From the NCBI GenBank assembly GCA_016278485.1, contig JADQBT010000002.1, positions 229,601 through 293,600 on the forward strand: a DNA stretch of 64,000 bases, read 5' to 3'. The DNA comes from Halanaerobiales bacterium. Its GTDB lineage: Bacteria; Bacillota; Halanaerobiia; Halanaerobiales; Halanaerobiaceae. Made by a program: the position numbers and the translations under genes. The notes beneath the pieces were generated by a model, which did no database searches, had not been told where the DNA came from, and saw only the letters and a program-made list of their open reading frames with translations. Shown here in pieces: positions 55,463 through 64,000 of the stretch (position 1 is its first letter; each line of letters begins with the position of its first letter).

Positions 55463-57445
55463 TCACGCAATATTCCTGACATCAAGTATTAAAGCAACAT
55501 TTCCATCACCTATAATTGTCGCTCCACTTATATGTTCAGCATCAATTAAATAATTACCAAGTGATTTGATAACTATTTCCTGCTGATTCATCAATTCATC
55601 AACAATTAATCCAACTTGTTTATCTCCAGTATTAACAATCACAATTGGGATTTCTAAATCATTAATATAATCTCTATAACTAACGTCAAGATTGAGTTGT
55701 TTGGAAGCTTCAATAATTGGAATCGTACTTTCACGTAAGACTATTACATCTTGACCACTTACTTGACGAATGTTTTGAGGATTAACAGTTAAAGTCTCAC
55801 TTATAGCACTTAGTGGTATTGCGAATACTTCTTCATCTATCTTAACCATTAATGCCTGAGTAATAGCTAATGTCAATGGAAGTGAAATGGTAAACCTCGT
55901 GCCAACATCCATTTCTGACTCAATAAAGACTTGTCCATCAAGTGATTCTACTACTCTTTTTACAACATCCATGCCAACTCCACGTCCAGATACATCAGTT
56001 ACCTCTTTAGAAGTACTGAATCCTGGGTGAAAAATGAAATTTAGTTTTTCTTTCTTTTCCATAGATTGAATTTCTTCTGGAGTAGCAATGCCTTTTTCAA
56101 TAGCTATTTCAGCCATTAAATCAGGATCAATTCCGCCTCCATCATCTTCAACCTCGATTATAATTTCACTACCCTTTTGATAAGCGCTTAATAATATTTT
56201 ACCTATTGCATCCTTATCCTTCTTTTGACGTGCTTCTGGTGATTCAATACCATGATCAGCAGCATTTCTTAAAATGTGAACAAGTGGATCAGCTAACTCA
56301 TCAATAATTGAACGATCTAGTTCTGTATCTGCACCCTCAATTATAAGGTCAATCTGTTTATTAAGCTCTTTTGATAAGTCTCTTAACATCCTTGGAAATC
56401 GGTTAAAAATACCACCAATTGGAACCATCCGGATTTGCATAACTACATGATGCAATTCCATAGTCACTCTGTCAAGCTGTTGTAAGATATCCTGATAAAT
56501 ATCTGATTTAACTTTCAATCCTTCAAGACGCGTCTTATTTATTAGTAATTCTCCCACCATATTCATTAAATTATCTAATTTATTTATATCAACTCTAACA
56601 GTTGGAGCAACATCAAAACTTTTTACTTTTGAATTACTCTTAGAAGAAGAATTTTCAGGCGAATTAGATTTATTATCTTTCTCTTTGGTGGACTTAACCA
56701 TTTCAATTTGCTTAATTATTACTAATTGAACATCAATTATATCTTCAATCTCATCTATAATAGCATTTTCATCCATCGAAGTAACAAGAATTAAACTAAT
56801 TTCGTTTCCAAAGTCCTCATCTTCAATTTTTTCTTTAGAAGGTTTAGACTTAACAACATGGCCAAGTTCAGTAGCCTTTTTAATTACCATATATCCTCTA
56901 ACGCTTTTTAACATTGAATCTTCATTAAGTACAGTATTAACTTGATATACGTAGTCTGTTTCCTTCATTTTATTAACAATTTCATTTTTTTCATTATTAT
57001 CTAAATCAATCATAAAATTTTCATCTAATTTAGTAATAACTTCTTCCTTCTCAGCGGTATGATCCCCTGCTAAATAGGTCTTTAATTCTTCAACATAATT
57101 TGATATATCACTTGCTTCTTCACCTTTGGTCTTGATATCTTCAACAAGAGTAGTTATTAAGTCAAAACCAGCAAATAAATAATCAATCATTTCCTCATTA
57201 ATAACCAATTCATCGTTTCTTACTTTATCAAGGACGTTTTCTATCTTATGAGTGAGATCTGTCAGCTTGTCAAATCCCATAGTTGCCGCCATACCTTTTA
57301 AAGAATGCGCAGCCCTAAAGACTGAATTGATTATCTCTTTATTATTAGGTTCCTGTTCTAATACTAAAATATTTTCATTAAGCATTTGAATATATTCTGC
57401 TGACTCATCAAAAAACATCTGTAAATATTGGGAATTATTATCCAT
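55463..57445 (-). CDS. cheA: Chemotaxis histidine kinase CheA
   Basis: A 660-residue kinase with the full order P1-P5. The HPt domain has phospho-accepting His47 in VFRAAHSLKGMAATMGF. A variable P2-like region (about 150-265) is followed by the dimerisation domain (about 285-345). The HATPase_c domain has the N-box HILRNAADHGIE, the DDGGGIDPD box and SGRGVGMDVV. The CheW-like P5 ends the protein. GGGGGG precedes the ATG. It phosphorylates the CheY encoded 13 bp upstream. Confidence 0.96.
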   Translation of the reverse strand: MDNNSQYLQMFFDESAEYIQMLNENILVLEQEPNNKEIINSVFRAAHSLKGMAATMGFDKLTDLTHKIENVLDKVRNDELVINEEMIDYLFAGFDLITTLVEDIKTKGEEASDISNYVEELKTYLAGDHTAEKEEVITKLDENFMIDLDNNEKNEIVNKMKETDYVYQVNTVLNEDSMLKSVRGYMVIKKATELGHVVKSKPSKEKIEDEDFGNEISLILVTSMDENAIIDEIEDIIDVQLVIIKQIEMVKSTKEKDNKSNSPENSSSKSNSKVKSFDVAPTVRVDINKLDNLMNMVGELLINKTRLEGLKVKSDIYQDILQQLDRVTMELHHVVMQIRMVPIGGIFNRFPRMLRDLSKELNKQIDLIIEGADTELDRSIIDELADPLVHILRNAADHGIESPEARQKKDKDAIGKILLSAYQKGSEIIIEVEDDGGGIDPDLMAEIAIEKGIATPEEIQSMEKKEKLNFIFHPGFSTSKEVTDVSGRGVGMDVVKRVVESLDGQVFIESEMDVGTRFTISLPLTLAITQALMVKIDEEVFAIPLSAISETLTVNPQNIRQVSGQDVIVLRESTIPIIEASKQLNLDVSYRDYINDLEIPIVIVNTGDKQVGLIVDELMNQQEIVIKSLGNYLIDAEHISGATIIGDGNVALILDVRNIA

Positions 57446-57458
57446 ACTTTAGCCCCCC

Positions 57459-57821
57459 TTAACCAAGCACTTTGTTAATCGCCTCTAAAACCCTATCAGG
57501 CTTAAATGGCTTAACAATAAAATCTTTAGCCCCAGCCTGTATGGCATCTATGACCATTGCTTGTTGCCCCATTGCACTGCACATGATTATTTTAGCCTCT
57601 GGTTTACTTTTCAAAATAGTCTTAGTCGCCTCAATTCCACTCATTTCAGGCATGGTAATATCCATAGTTACAAGATCTGGTTCTAGATCTTTGTATTTTT
57701 CTACAGCTATTTTTCCATTTTCTGCTTCTCCAACAATCTCAAAGCCATTTTCTACTAAAATATTTTTAATCATCATCCGCATAAACGCAGCATCATCAAC
57801 GATTAGAACCTGTTTAGCCAT
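57459..57821 (-). CDS. cheY: Chemotaxis response regulator CheY
   Basis: A 120-residue single receiver domain. The acidic pair D9/D10 (LIVDDAAFMR), phospho-acceptor D54 (DLVTMDITMPEMSG), the switch residue S82 and K104 in FIVKPFKPD are all present. It resembles the CheY of Bacillus and Thermotoga that binds FliM/FliN. AAAGGAGGGG precedes the ATG. First gene of the che unit. Confidence 0.95.
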   Translation of the reverse strand: MAKQVLIVDDAAFMRMMIKNILVENGFEIVGEAENGKIAVEKYKDLEPDLVTMDITMPEMSGIEATKTILKSKPEAKIIMCSAMGQQAMVIDAIQAGAKDFIVKPFKPDRVLEAINKVLG

Positions 57822-57894
57822 AGATAACCCCTCCTTTCAAAAAAATATATATTAATCCGGAATAAAATAACAGTTTATACTATGTAATTCGACA

Positions 57895-57903
57895 ATTATA
57901 CCA
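57895..57903 (-). promoter_or_regulatory. Extended -10 promoter of the che unit
   Basis: On the minus strand TGG-TATAAT (57903-57895) forms a TGnTATAAT extended -10 box; the -35 region is weak. It lies about 75 bp before cheY and downstream of the codY terminator. Confidence 0.55.
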
Positions 57904-57926
57904 CGATTCCTGCTATTAATTTAATA

Positions 57927-57958
57927 AGCCCTTCATGGGTTTATCACCATGGAGGGCT
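57927..57958 (-). terminator. Terminator after codY
   Basis: AGCCCTTCATGG (57927-57938) pairs with CCATGGAGGGCT (57947-57958) over an 8-nt loop with one wobble pair; the minus strand continues TTATTAAATTAAT. The U-run is moderate. Confidence 0.75.
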
Positions 57959-57981
57959 ATCTTAAATTAAATATTTTAAAA

Positions 57982-58764
57982 CTATGCTTTTAATTTATCT
58001 AATTCCTCCAGTAAATAATCATTCAGCACTTTAATATAAGTACCTTTCATCCCTAGTGAACGAGATTCAATAACACCCGCACTTTCAAATTTACGTAAGG
58101 CATTAACAATTACTGATCTGGTTATACCAACACGATCAGCCACTTTACTGGCAACTAACAAGCCCTCAAGTCCGTCGAGTTCATCAAATATATGTTCAAT
58201 AGCTTCTAATTCAGAATAAGAAAGAGTATCAATAGCAATCTGCACTGCTGCTTTTTTACGAGCTTCTTTCTCAATTTTTTCGCTTCTAGAACGCAACATC
58301 TCCATACCAACGACAGCAGCTCCATATTCAGCTAAAACAAGATCCTGATCTGTAAAATCAGCACCATATCTGGCTAATACAAGAGTACCTAAACGATCTC
58401 CACCGCCTAAAACTGGGACAATAGTTGTTAATTTATCAGAAAAGAGACAATCTTCTTCATCTGAAAAAACGCATTTACCATCTTTTTGTTCAATATTAGC
58501 CTTTGTATCTCTTATTCTTAAAAGTCCTCGATTATATTCTTCCGGAAAATACCCTTCTTCAATGACTTTCTTTTCCATCAAGTCACATTCAAAATCATCC
58601 AGCAATTGGCTACCAAGAATTTTACCTTTTCTACTGGCAACATATACATTACAATCAATGGCATCATTTAGAACATAAGCCATTTCAGAAAAATCTACTG
58701 CCCTTCCCCCTGTTCTCTGTAACAATCTATTAATTTTTCGACTTCTCTCTAGTAAACTACCCAT
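57982..58764 (-). CDS. codY: GTP- and branched-chain amino acid-sensing repressor CodY
   Basis: A 260-residue global regulator that represses starvation genes when GTP and Ile/Val/Leu are high. The N-terminal GAF domain ([13 protein letters not shown] start, [18 protein letters not shown]) and the C-terminal winged helix with [20 protein letters not shown] are conserved. The ATG at 58764 follows GGAGG at 8 nt; the ATG at 58779 overlaps the site. Length fits Bacillus CodY (259). Downstream of hslVU as usual. Confidence 0.96.
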   Translation of the reverse strand: MGSLLERSRKINRLLQRTGGRAVDFSEMAYVLNDAIDCNVYVASRKGKILGSQLLDDFECDLMEKKVIEEGYFPEEYNRGLLRIRDTKANIEQKDGKCVFSDEEDCLFSDKLTTIVPVLGGGDRLGTLVLARYGADFTDQDLVLAEYGAAVVGMEMLRSRSEKIEKEARKKAAVQIAIDTLSYSELEAIEHIFDELDGLEGLLVASKVADRVGITRSVIVNALRKFESAGVIESRSLGMKGTYIKVLNDYLLEELDKLKA

Positions 58765-58792
58765 TTTAAAAACCTCCATTTTTTTTATAAAC

Positions 58793-60187
58793 TTATAAGA
58801 TATACTTACTTAGATCTTTATTTTTCACAACATCTGCTAATTTGTCTTTCACATAGTTTACATCAATGATAAAATTATGTTCTTCAAGCTCTGGCGCTTC
58901 AAATAAAAGATCTTCAAGTAATTTTTCCATAATTGTTTGTAAACGTCTTGCACCAATATTTTCTGTTTCTTCATTAACCTCAAAAGCAAGTTCTGCAATT
59001 TCTTCAATTGCTTCTTCTGTAAATTCAATTTCAATATTCTCAGTTTGCAAAAGTGCTTTATATTGTCTGGTAAGTGAATTTTGTGGCTTTAATAAAATTT
59101 CCTTAAAGTTACCAACACTTAAATTATCCAGTTCTACTCTAATTGGAAAGCGACCCTGTAGTTCAGGAATTAGATCAGCGGGGCTTGATACATGGAATGC
59201 TCCAGCAGCTATAAATAAAATATGATCACTCTTTACTGGACCATGCTTTGTCATAACAGTTGAGCCTTCAACAATGGGCAGAATATCTCTTTGCACCCCT
59301 TCACGAGATACTTCTGGTCCTGAACCTGATTCACGACCAGCTATCTTATCGATCTCATCAAGAAAAATTATACCATTTTCCTCAACTTTTTCGATAGCAA
59401 GAGATGCCACTTCGTCCATATCAACCATTTTTTGCGCTTCTTGCTGTTGCAAAATAGTTTTTGCTTCAGCAATAGATACTTTTCTTTTTTTCTTCTTTGT
59501 TGGCATAAAACTACCAAACATATCTTGAAAATCGATACCCATCTCTTCCATACCGGAGCCAGAAAGAAAATCCATCATTTTAGGATTATTTGCATCTACC
59601 TCAATTTCAATTGTTTTAGCATCGACCTCTCCCGCAGTAATTTTGTCTTGCAAACGCTTACGGCGAGCCTTGATACGATCATAAGAAGCACTATTATCTT
59701 CTTCCTTATTAGTTGCATCATCATCTAGAAAAAAATTAAACGAATTGTTACTCTTTTTTCCAGGAAGTGGCAACAAAATATCTACAATTCTCTGGATAGC
59801 CCTTTGGCTTGCCTTTTCATTAACTTCAGACATTCTCTCTTCTTTAATTAAGCGAATAGCTGATTCAACCAAATCTCGAACCATTGATTCTACATCACGA
59901 CCTACATAGCCAACCTCTGTGAATTTTGTCACTTCTATTTTTATAAAAGGTGCAGCCACTATTTTGGCAAGCCTTCGCGCTATCTCAGTCTTTCCGACTC
60001 CTGTAGGTCCAATCATCAAAATATTTTTCGGCAAAATTTCATCTTTAAGGTCGGCTTCAACTAATTTTCTACGCATCCTATTTCTTAATGCTATCGCCAC
60101 AGATTTTTTTGCCTGGTATTGACCAACTATATATTTATCAAGTTTTTCAACAATTTTTCTTGGTATTAATTCTTCGTTTATTGACAA
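58793..60187 (-). CDS. hslU: ATP-dependent protease ATPase subunit HslU (ClpY)
   Basis: A 464-residue AAA+ unfoldase that feeds HslV. Walker A is [15 protein letters not shown], followed by the pore motif GYVGRDVE, a charged I domain (about 110-245), Walker [12 protein letters not shown] and the sensor segment. The C-terminal tail ends DLSKYIL, which inserts into HslV. The start appears to be TTG (60187); AGGAGG is 13 nt upstream, a long spacing, and no ATG exists in frame nearby. Confidence 0.95.
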   Translation of the reverse strand: MSINEELIPRKIVEKLDKYIVGQYQAKKSVAIALRNRMRRKLVEADLKDEILPKNILMIGPTGVGKTEIARRLAKIVAAPFIKIEVTKFTEVGYVGRDVESMVRDLVESAIRLIKEERMSEVNEKASQRAIQRIVDILLPLPGKKSNNSFNFFLDDDATNKEEDNSASYDRIKARRKRLQDKITAGEVDAKTIEIEVDANNPKMMDFLSGSGMEEMGIDFQDMFGSFMPTKKKKRKVSIAEAKTILQQQEAQKMVDMDEVASLAIEKVEENGIIFLDEIDKIAGRESGSGPEVSREGVQRDILPIVEGSTVMTKHGPVKSDHILFIAAGAFHVSSPADLIPELQGRFPIRVELDNLSVGNFKEILLKPQNSLTRQYKALLQTENIEIEFTEEAIEEIAELAFEVNEETENIGARRLQTIMEKLLEDLLFEAPELEEHNFIIDVNYVKDKLADVVKNKDLSKYIL

Positions 60188-60193
60188 AAGAGA

Positions 60194-60748
60194 TCATTCA
60201 CCTCCTGATAATTCTTCAATCGTGATGTTATTATTAGTATATATACATATTGAAGCAGCAATATGCAAAGCCTCTGCTGCTATATCTTTAGCAGTCAAGT
60301 TTTTAGCATGTTTTAATAATGCCTCTGCCGCAGCCCTTGCATAAGGACCACCAGATCCTATAGCTGTTATATCACCATCTGGTTCTATTACATCACCATT
60401 ACCAGAGATAACTAACATATTTTCCTGGTCAGCTACAATTAATAATGCTTCCAGTTTACGTAGAATTTTATCAGTCCGCCATTCTTTGGCCAATTCTACT
60501 GCTGCTCTTTCAAGATTTCCATGATATTCTTCAAGTTTACCTTCGAATTTTTCAAAAAGTGTAAAAGCATCTGCTGAAGTTCCTGCAAAACCAGCCAGAA
60601 CTTGTCCACGATAAAGACGCCTAACTTTTTTGGCACCATTTTTCATGATTGTATTACCCAAAGTTACTTGACCATCTCCAGCAAGTGCCATCTGATCATT
60701 ATATTTTACAGCAACTATTGTTGTTGCGTCGAATTGATAATTCGACAA
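60194..60748 (-). CDS. hslV: ATP-dependent protease peptidase subunit HslV (ClpQ)
   Basis: A 184-residue threonine protease of proteasome type. The segment [21 protein letters not shown] shows the processed N-terminus at Thr9 and the conserved GDGQVTLG block. The start is TTG (60748) with AGAGGGGG 7 nt upstream; an in-frame ATG at 60772 would add eight residues and lacks a site. The end overlaps an out-of-frame ATG. Promoter at 60817-60844. Confidence 0.94.
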   Translation of the reverse strand: MSNYQFDATTIVAVKYNDQMALAGDGQVTLGNTIMKNGAKKVRRLYRGQVLAGFAGTSADAFTLFEKFEGKLEEYHGNLERAAVELAKEWRTDKILRKLEALLIVADQENMLVISGNGDVIEPDGDITAIGSGGPYARAAAEALLKHAKNLTAKDIAAEALHIAASICIYTNNNITIEELSGGE

Positions 60749-60816
60749 TTTGCAACCCCCTCTAAAAGCCATGAATTGTCATATGATTCAAAATAGTTTT
60801 TATTCCATTAAATTAT

Positions 60817-60844
60817 ATTATCACATTGTTATAAAAAAAGTCAA
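60817..60844 (-). promoter_or_regulatory. Promoter of hslV-hslU-codY
   Basis: Minus-strand TTGACT (60844-60839), 16 bp, GATAAT (60822-60817) with an upstream TG (extended -10). About 70 bp before hslV. Confidence 0.7.
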
Positions 60845-60879
60845 GTAAACCTCACTTTTTTTGTGATATATTGAAAATA

Positions 60880-62955
60880 TTACTCATCAGCTTTTTCTGA
60901 ATGACCACAATCTGAATTAGTACATTTATGAACTGTACCTTTTCTTTTATAATTTTTTACCACCATCAGACTATTACATTCAGGACATTTTTTATTGATA
61001 GGTTTATTCCAGACCATAAAATCACAATCTGGATAATTACTACATCCATAAAAGGTTCTACCCTTACGTGACTTGCGTTCTACTAATTCACCATCTTCAC
61101 AAACTGGACAATCAACTCCAGTCTTGATCAAGTATGGTTTTGTATTTTTGCAATCAGGATATCCAGAACAAGCCAAAAATTTGCCGTATCGCCCATATTT
61201 TACAACCATGGGTCGACCACATTTTTCACATTCTTCATCAGTTTCTTCAACCAAATTTACACTTTCCATATTATCTTTAGCATGTTCTAATCTTTCAGAA
61301 AATGGCTCATAAAATTCTGATAATACAGATACCCATTTTTGCTCTCCCTCTTCAATTTCATCAAGTTTTTTTTCTAATTCAGCAGTAAATTCTGTATCAG
61401 TAACATCAGGAAAATAATCAGATAACAAGTCAGTTACTACTCTACCAAGTTTAGTTGGTTTTAAAGATTTTCCTTCTTTTTCAACATAACCTCTAGATAC
61501 TATTGTAGACATGGTCGGTGCATAAGTACTAGGTCGACCAATACCTTCTTCTTCTAAGGTCTTAACTAAACTTGCTTCAGTGTATCTAGGCGGTGGTGAA
61601 GTAAAGTGTTGTTCTGGTTTAAAGTTCTTAGCTTTAAACTCCTCACCCTCTATTAATTCAGGCAGATCTATCTCATCCTCTTTTTTCTCACCAGTTAAGG
61701 CCAGAAAACCTGGGAATAACAAACGCGATCCGCTAACTCTAAACTTATATTTTTCTAAAACTCGCAGATGAGCAGTAACTGTTTCATAAACAGCTGGACT
61801 CATTTGACTGGCAACTAACTGTTGCCAAATAAGATTATATAATTTATATTGATCACTATTTAAAAATTTCTTCATCTTTTCTGGTGATCTAGAAACTGAT
61901 GTGGGACGAATTGCTTCATGGGCATCTTGCGCCGATTCTGATTTTTTATATTTTTTATTTTTATTCAGTAATTTTTCACCGAATTCCTGAACTATATAAT
62001 CTCTGGCACCAGTTCTTGCTTCATCGGATATTCTGGTACTATCTGTTCTAATATAACTTATTAAACCTATTGTTCCTTTACTGCCTAAATCAATTCCTTC
62101 ATATAATTGTTGAGCAAGAAACATTGTTTTCTTAGCTGTAAAGCCGAGTCGATTAGCAGCATTTTGTTGTAAAGTACTTGTTGTGAAAGGTGCCTTAGCA
62201 TAACGTCTCCGTTTTCTTTCTTTCACCTTTGTAACTTTAAATGATTCAGATTTAATTTCAGCAACAATTTTATCCATTTCTGCTTGTGATGCAACTTTAA
62301 ACTTTTTATTATTAATACGGTATAAGTCAGCACTAATTTTTTTATCATCATTAACAAGGTCAGCAATTAAAGACCAGTATTCTTCTTTATTAAAATTTTC
62401 AATCTCAGTTTCACGTTTGCAGATTATTTTAACTGCTACAGATTGAACACGTCCTGCACTAAGTCCTTTTCTGACCTTTTTCCAGAGAAGTGGACTTAAT
62501 TTATATCCAACAAGTCTATCAAGTAATCTTCTAGCCTGCTGGGCATCAACTAAATCTTCATCAATTTGTCGAGGATTAGTAATTGCTTTTTTGATTGCAC
62601 TTTTAGTAATTTCATTAAATGCAATTCTATTTTCATCATTTTCAAGTTTAAGCGCTTTTGCTAAATGCCAGGAAATAGCCTCCCCTTCTCTATCAGGGTC
62701 AGTTGCCAGTAAGACACGTTGACTATTTTTGGCAGCTTTTTTTAATTTACTCAAAATCTTACCTTTTCCGCGAATGGTTATATACTTAGGCTTAAAATTA
62801 TCTTCTGGTTCTACGCCTAATTGACTTTTAGGAAGATCAATGACATGACCCATTGATGCTTCAACTTTATATCCTTTACCTAAAAATTTTGTTATTGTTT
62901 TGGCCTTAGCAGGTGATTCAACAATAACAAGTGTACTATCCTGTTTCTTAGCCAT
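60880..62955 (-). CDS. topA: DNA topoisomerase I
   Basis: A 691-residue type IA topoisomerase that relaxes negative supercoils. The Toprim domain has VIVESPAKAKTITKFL and ATDPDREGEAISWHL; the catalytic tyrosine is in IGLISYIRTDSTRIS. The C-terminus holds three zinc-ribbon modules with cysteines in CEKCGRPM..C, CPVCEDGEL..C and CPECNSLM..C. No trmFO or xerC separates it from hslV. Last gene after dprA and the smg-like gene. Confidence 0.97.
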   Translation of the reverse strand: MAKKQDSTLVIVESPAKAKTITKFLGKGYKVEASMGHVIDLPKSQLGVEPEDNFKPKYITIRGKGKILSKLKKAAKNSQRVLLATDPDREGEAISWHLAKALKLENDENRIAFNEITKSAIKKAITNPRQIDEDLVDAQQARRLLDRLVGYKLSPLLWKKVRKGLSAGRVQSVAVKIICKRETEIENFNKEEYWSLIADLVNDDKKISADLYRINNKKFKVASQAEMDKIVAEIKSESFKVTKVKERKRRRYAKAPFTTSTLQQNAANRLGFTAKKTMFLAQQLYEGIDLGSKGTIGLISYIRTDSTRISDEARTGARDYIVQEFGEKLLNKNKKYKKSESAQDAHEAIRPTSVSRSPEKMKKFLNSDQYKLYNLIWQQLVASQMSPAVYETVTAHLRVLEKYKFRVSGSRLLFPGFLALTGEKKEDEIDLPELIEGEEFKAKNFKPEQHFTSPPPRYTEASLVKTLEEEGIGRPSTYAPTMSTIVSRGYVEKEGKSLKPTKLGRVVTDLLSDYFPDVTDTEFTAELEKKLDEIEEGEQKWVSVLSEFYEPFSERLEHAKDNMESVNLVEETDEECEKCGRPMVVKYGRYGKFLACSGYPDCKNTKPYLIKTGVDCPVCEDGELVERKSRKGRTFYGCSNYPDCDFMVWNKPINKKCPECNSLMVVKNYKRKGTVHKCTNSDCGHSEKADE

Positions 62956-62979
62956 ATTAATACCTCCAACATACTTATA

Positions 62980-63477
62980 TTAATTTACATTTTTATAACT
63001 ATCCATCCAGAACTCATTAAATTCATCAATTTCATCGATAATTATTTCCAATTTATCATTACTAACTAAATCATTTATGATGCTCCAAATTGAGAAGCAA
63101 TCCAGTTTATCTAAAAAAGCAGTTTGCATCATTCGATTTATCAACATTTCATATTCATCATCAGTTAGTATTTTCAAATCATTTATTTTATATAAAATAC
63201 CCTTAATATCTTTTTCAAAATATATTTTTTCAGCATCAGTAAATATTCTTCGATAAAAATGCCCAGTATCATAATTTAAATCTGTAAAAAACTCATCTTC
63301 CTCAACAACTTCTGAATTCGTATAGATAAAGGTAAAAGCCCGATCAATCTCCTGGCTGGAATAACCCATTTCATAGAGCTCTTCGGTTATTTTATCTTCC
63401 TCTAATAAGAATTCATCTTCACCTTTTATTAACTTTTGAATTATAATAGTTATAATCTCAATAATGTTATTATTCAT
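62980..63477 (-). CDS. smg: Smg-family protein (DUF494)
   Basis: A 165-residue acidic protein. The N-terminus IIEIITIIIQKLIKGE, the EELYEMGYSSQEIDRAFTF region and the C-terminal pattern match DUF494/Smg, whose role is unknown. The conserved order dprA-smg-topA supports the call. The ATG at 63477 has no close Shine-Dalgarno; AAAGGAGG lies over 20 nt upstream and a TAA is three codons before the ATG, so only the intervening ATT codons are alternatives. Confidence 0.85.
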   Translation of the reverse strand: MNNNIIEIITIIIQKLIKGEDEFLLEEDKITEELYEMGYSSQEIDRAFTFIYTNSEVVEEDEFFTDLNYDTGHFYRRIFTDAEKIYFEKDIKGILYKINDLKILTDDEYEMLINRMMQTAFLDKLDCFSIWSIINDLVSNDKLEIIIDEIDEFNEFWMDSYKNVN

Positions 63478-63543
63478 AATAATTTAAGGAAAAACCTACT
63501 CCTCCTTTGTATTTTAAAGGATAATATATTGACTAGTATATTA

Positions 63544-64000
63544 TTATATTGGTTTCAAAAGATTTTGTAAACCCTTAAATACATATTTTTTACCATTTTC
63601 CCGTTCAATTAGTCCTTTTAACTCTAATTTAACAATAATTTCATTTATTTTTCCAGTTTTATAGCCACTAATTGCAAGCAAATCTTCTTTGTTTAACTCT
63701 AACTCGTGTTGAAATATTTTAAGAATTTTTCTCTCTTTCTCAGTTAATCTGCTATAATTTATCTCGGTTTTTTTCTCTTGACAAAGCTTAGATTCATCAG
63801 CTAATAAAAGTTCAGATAGAACGTCATCACTAGATAGAACTGGTATTGCCCCTTCTTTAATTAAATTATTAGTACCTTTACTAGTTTGTCTATTAATATT
63901 CCCGGGTACAGCAAATACTTCTCTACCTTGTTCTAGAGCAAAATTTGCTGTTATTAAAGCACCACTCTTCTCAGCTGCCTCTACTACTATAACTCCTTGC
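63544..64000 (-). CDS. dprA: DNA processing protein DprA, C-terminal part (5' end outside window)
   Basis: About 151 C-terminal residues are visible; the start lies beyond base 64000. The Rossmann-like core ends with [28 protein letters not shown] and [11 protein letters not shown], all typical of DprA/Smf, the RecA loader on single-stranded DNA in natural transformation. A winged-helix-like tail follows ([15 protein letters not shown] to the stop). The stop overlaps an AT-rich inverted repeat. Identified from the translated sequence. Confidence 0.93.
   Translation of the reverse strand, partial: QGVIVVEAAEKSGALITANFALEQGREVFAVPGNINRQTSKGTNNLIKEGAIPVLSSDDVLSELLLADESKLCQEKKTEINYSRLTEKERKILKIFQHELELNKEDLLAISGYKTGKINEIIVKLELKGLIERENGKKYVFKGLQNLLKPI

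Noticed and set aside
57895-57930. Sigma-D (motility) promoter before cheY
   Set aside because: TAAA is present but the GCCGATAA-type -10 is not; the extended sigma-A -10 explains the site better.
63521-63544. 8-bp AT-only inverted repeat after dprA as a terminator or operator
   Set aside because: All-AT stem with no U-run; expected by chance in such sequence.

Overview
The window is a gene-dense, AT-rich stretch (by eye about one third G+C) from a low-GC bacterium of the Firmicutes type. PolC-type DNA polymerase III, CodY, the CheC/CheD chemotaxis adaptation proteins, a RimP-NusA-RnpM-InfB block and spore-envelope enzymes (CwlD-, PdaB- and SleB-like) all point there. The deduced proteins look most like the anaerobic, halophilic Halanaerobiales. 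That placement is inference and I cannot name a genus. The nucleoside-binding protein has a plain signal peptide with no lipobox, and one secreted oxidoreductase ends in S-layer-homology-like segments. Both would suit the diderm envelope of that order. Sixty of the 62 genes I call are on the minus strand.

Layout, left to right (transcription of minus-strand units runs right to left). 1-726 holds the 3' part of a plus-strand carboxylesterase, which converges on a minus-strand unit macro domain - CoA-binding protein - glpK - asnS - secreted FAD oxidoreductase - ogt - pepF (770-8862). A 41-residue desulforedoxin-like gene with its own promoter and terminator sits at 8937-9062. Next are thrB-hom-thrC (9152-12374) and a nucleoside-use unit: Zn-dehydrogenase - nucleoside phosphorylase - BMP-type ABC transporter - methionine gamma-lyase (12442-19903). 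That unit is driven by a near-perfect sigma-A promoter and has a 150-nt leader. A stress protein, dut and two NodB-type deacetylases follow (20142-22588), divergent from a CwlD-like amidase on the plus strand.

From 23439 to the right end comes one of the most conserved housekeeping blocks of Firmicutes: sleB-like, dinG-like, nfo, pnp, rpsO | ribF, truB, nrnA, rbfA, infB, rnpM, nusA, rimP | polC, a glycosyltransferase, proS, ispG, rseP, dxr, a YtvI-like permease, cdsA, uppS, frr, pyrH | tsf, rpsB | cheD, cheC, cheW, cheW, cheA, cheY | codY, hslU, hslV | topA, smg-like, dprA (cut by the window edge). The bars mark unit borders supported by promoters or terminators. The genes serve translation, RNA decay, isoprenoid and phospholipid synthesis, replication, chemotaxis signalling and nutrient-responsive regulation.

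I found no prophage, insertion sequence, CRISPR array, tRNA, rRNA or clear defence system, and no gene-free stretch over 300 bases. The most notable points are a JAMM/RadC-type domain fused to a DinG-like helicase, an apparent ATT start codon in the Zn-dehydrogenase, about ten TTG starts set by good ribosome binding sites, the unannotated-size desulforedoxin gene, a compact che cluster without receptors, CheB or CheR inside the codY-rpsB interval, and structured leaders before rpsB and rpsO. Nothing here amounts to a demonstrated new system.
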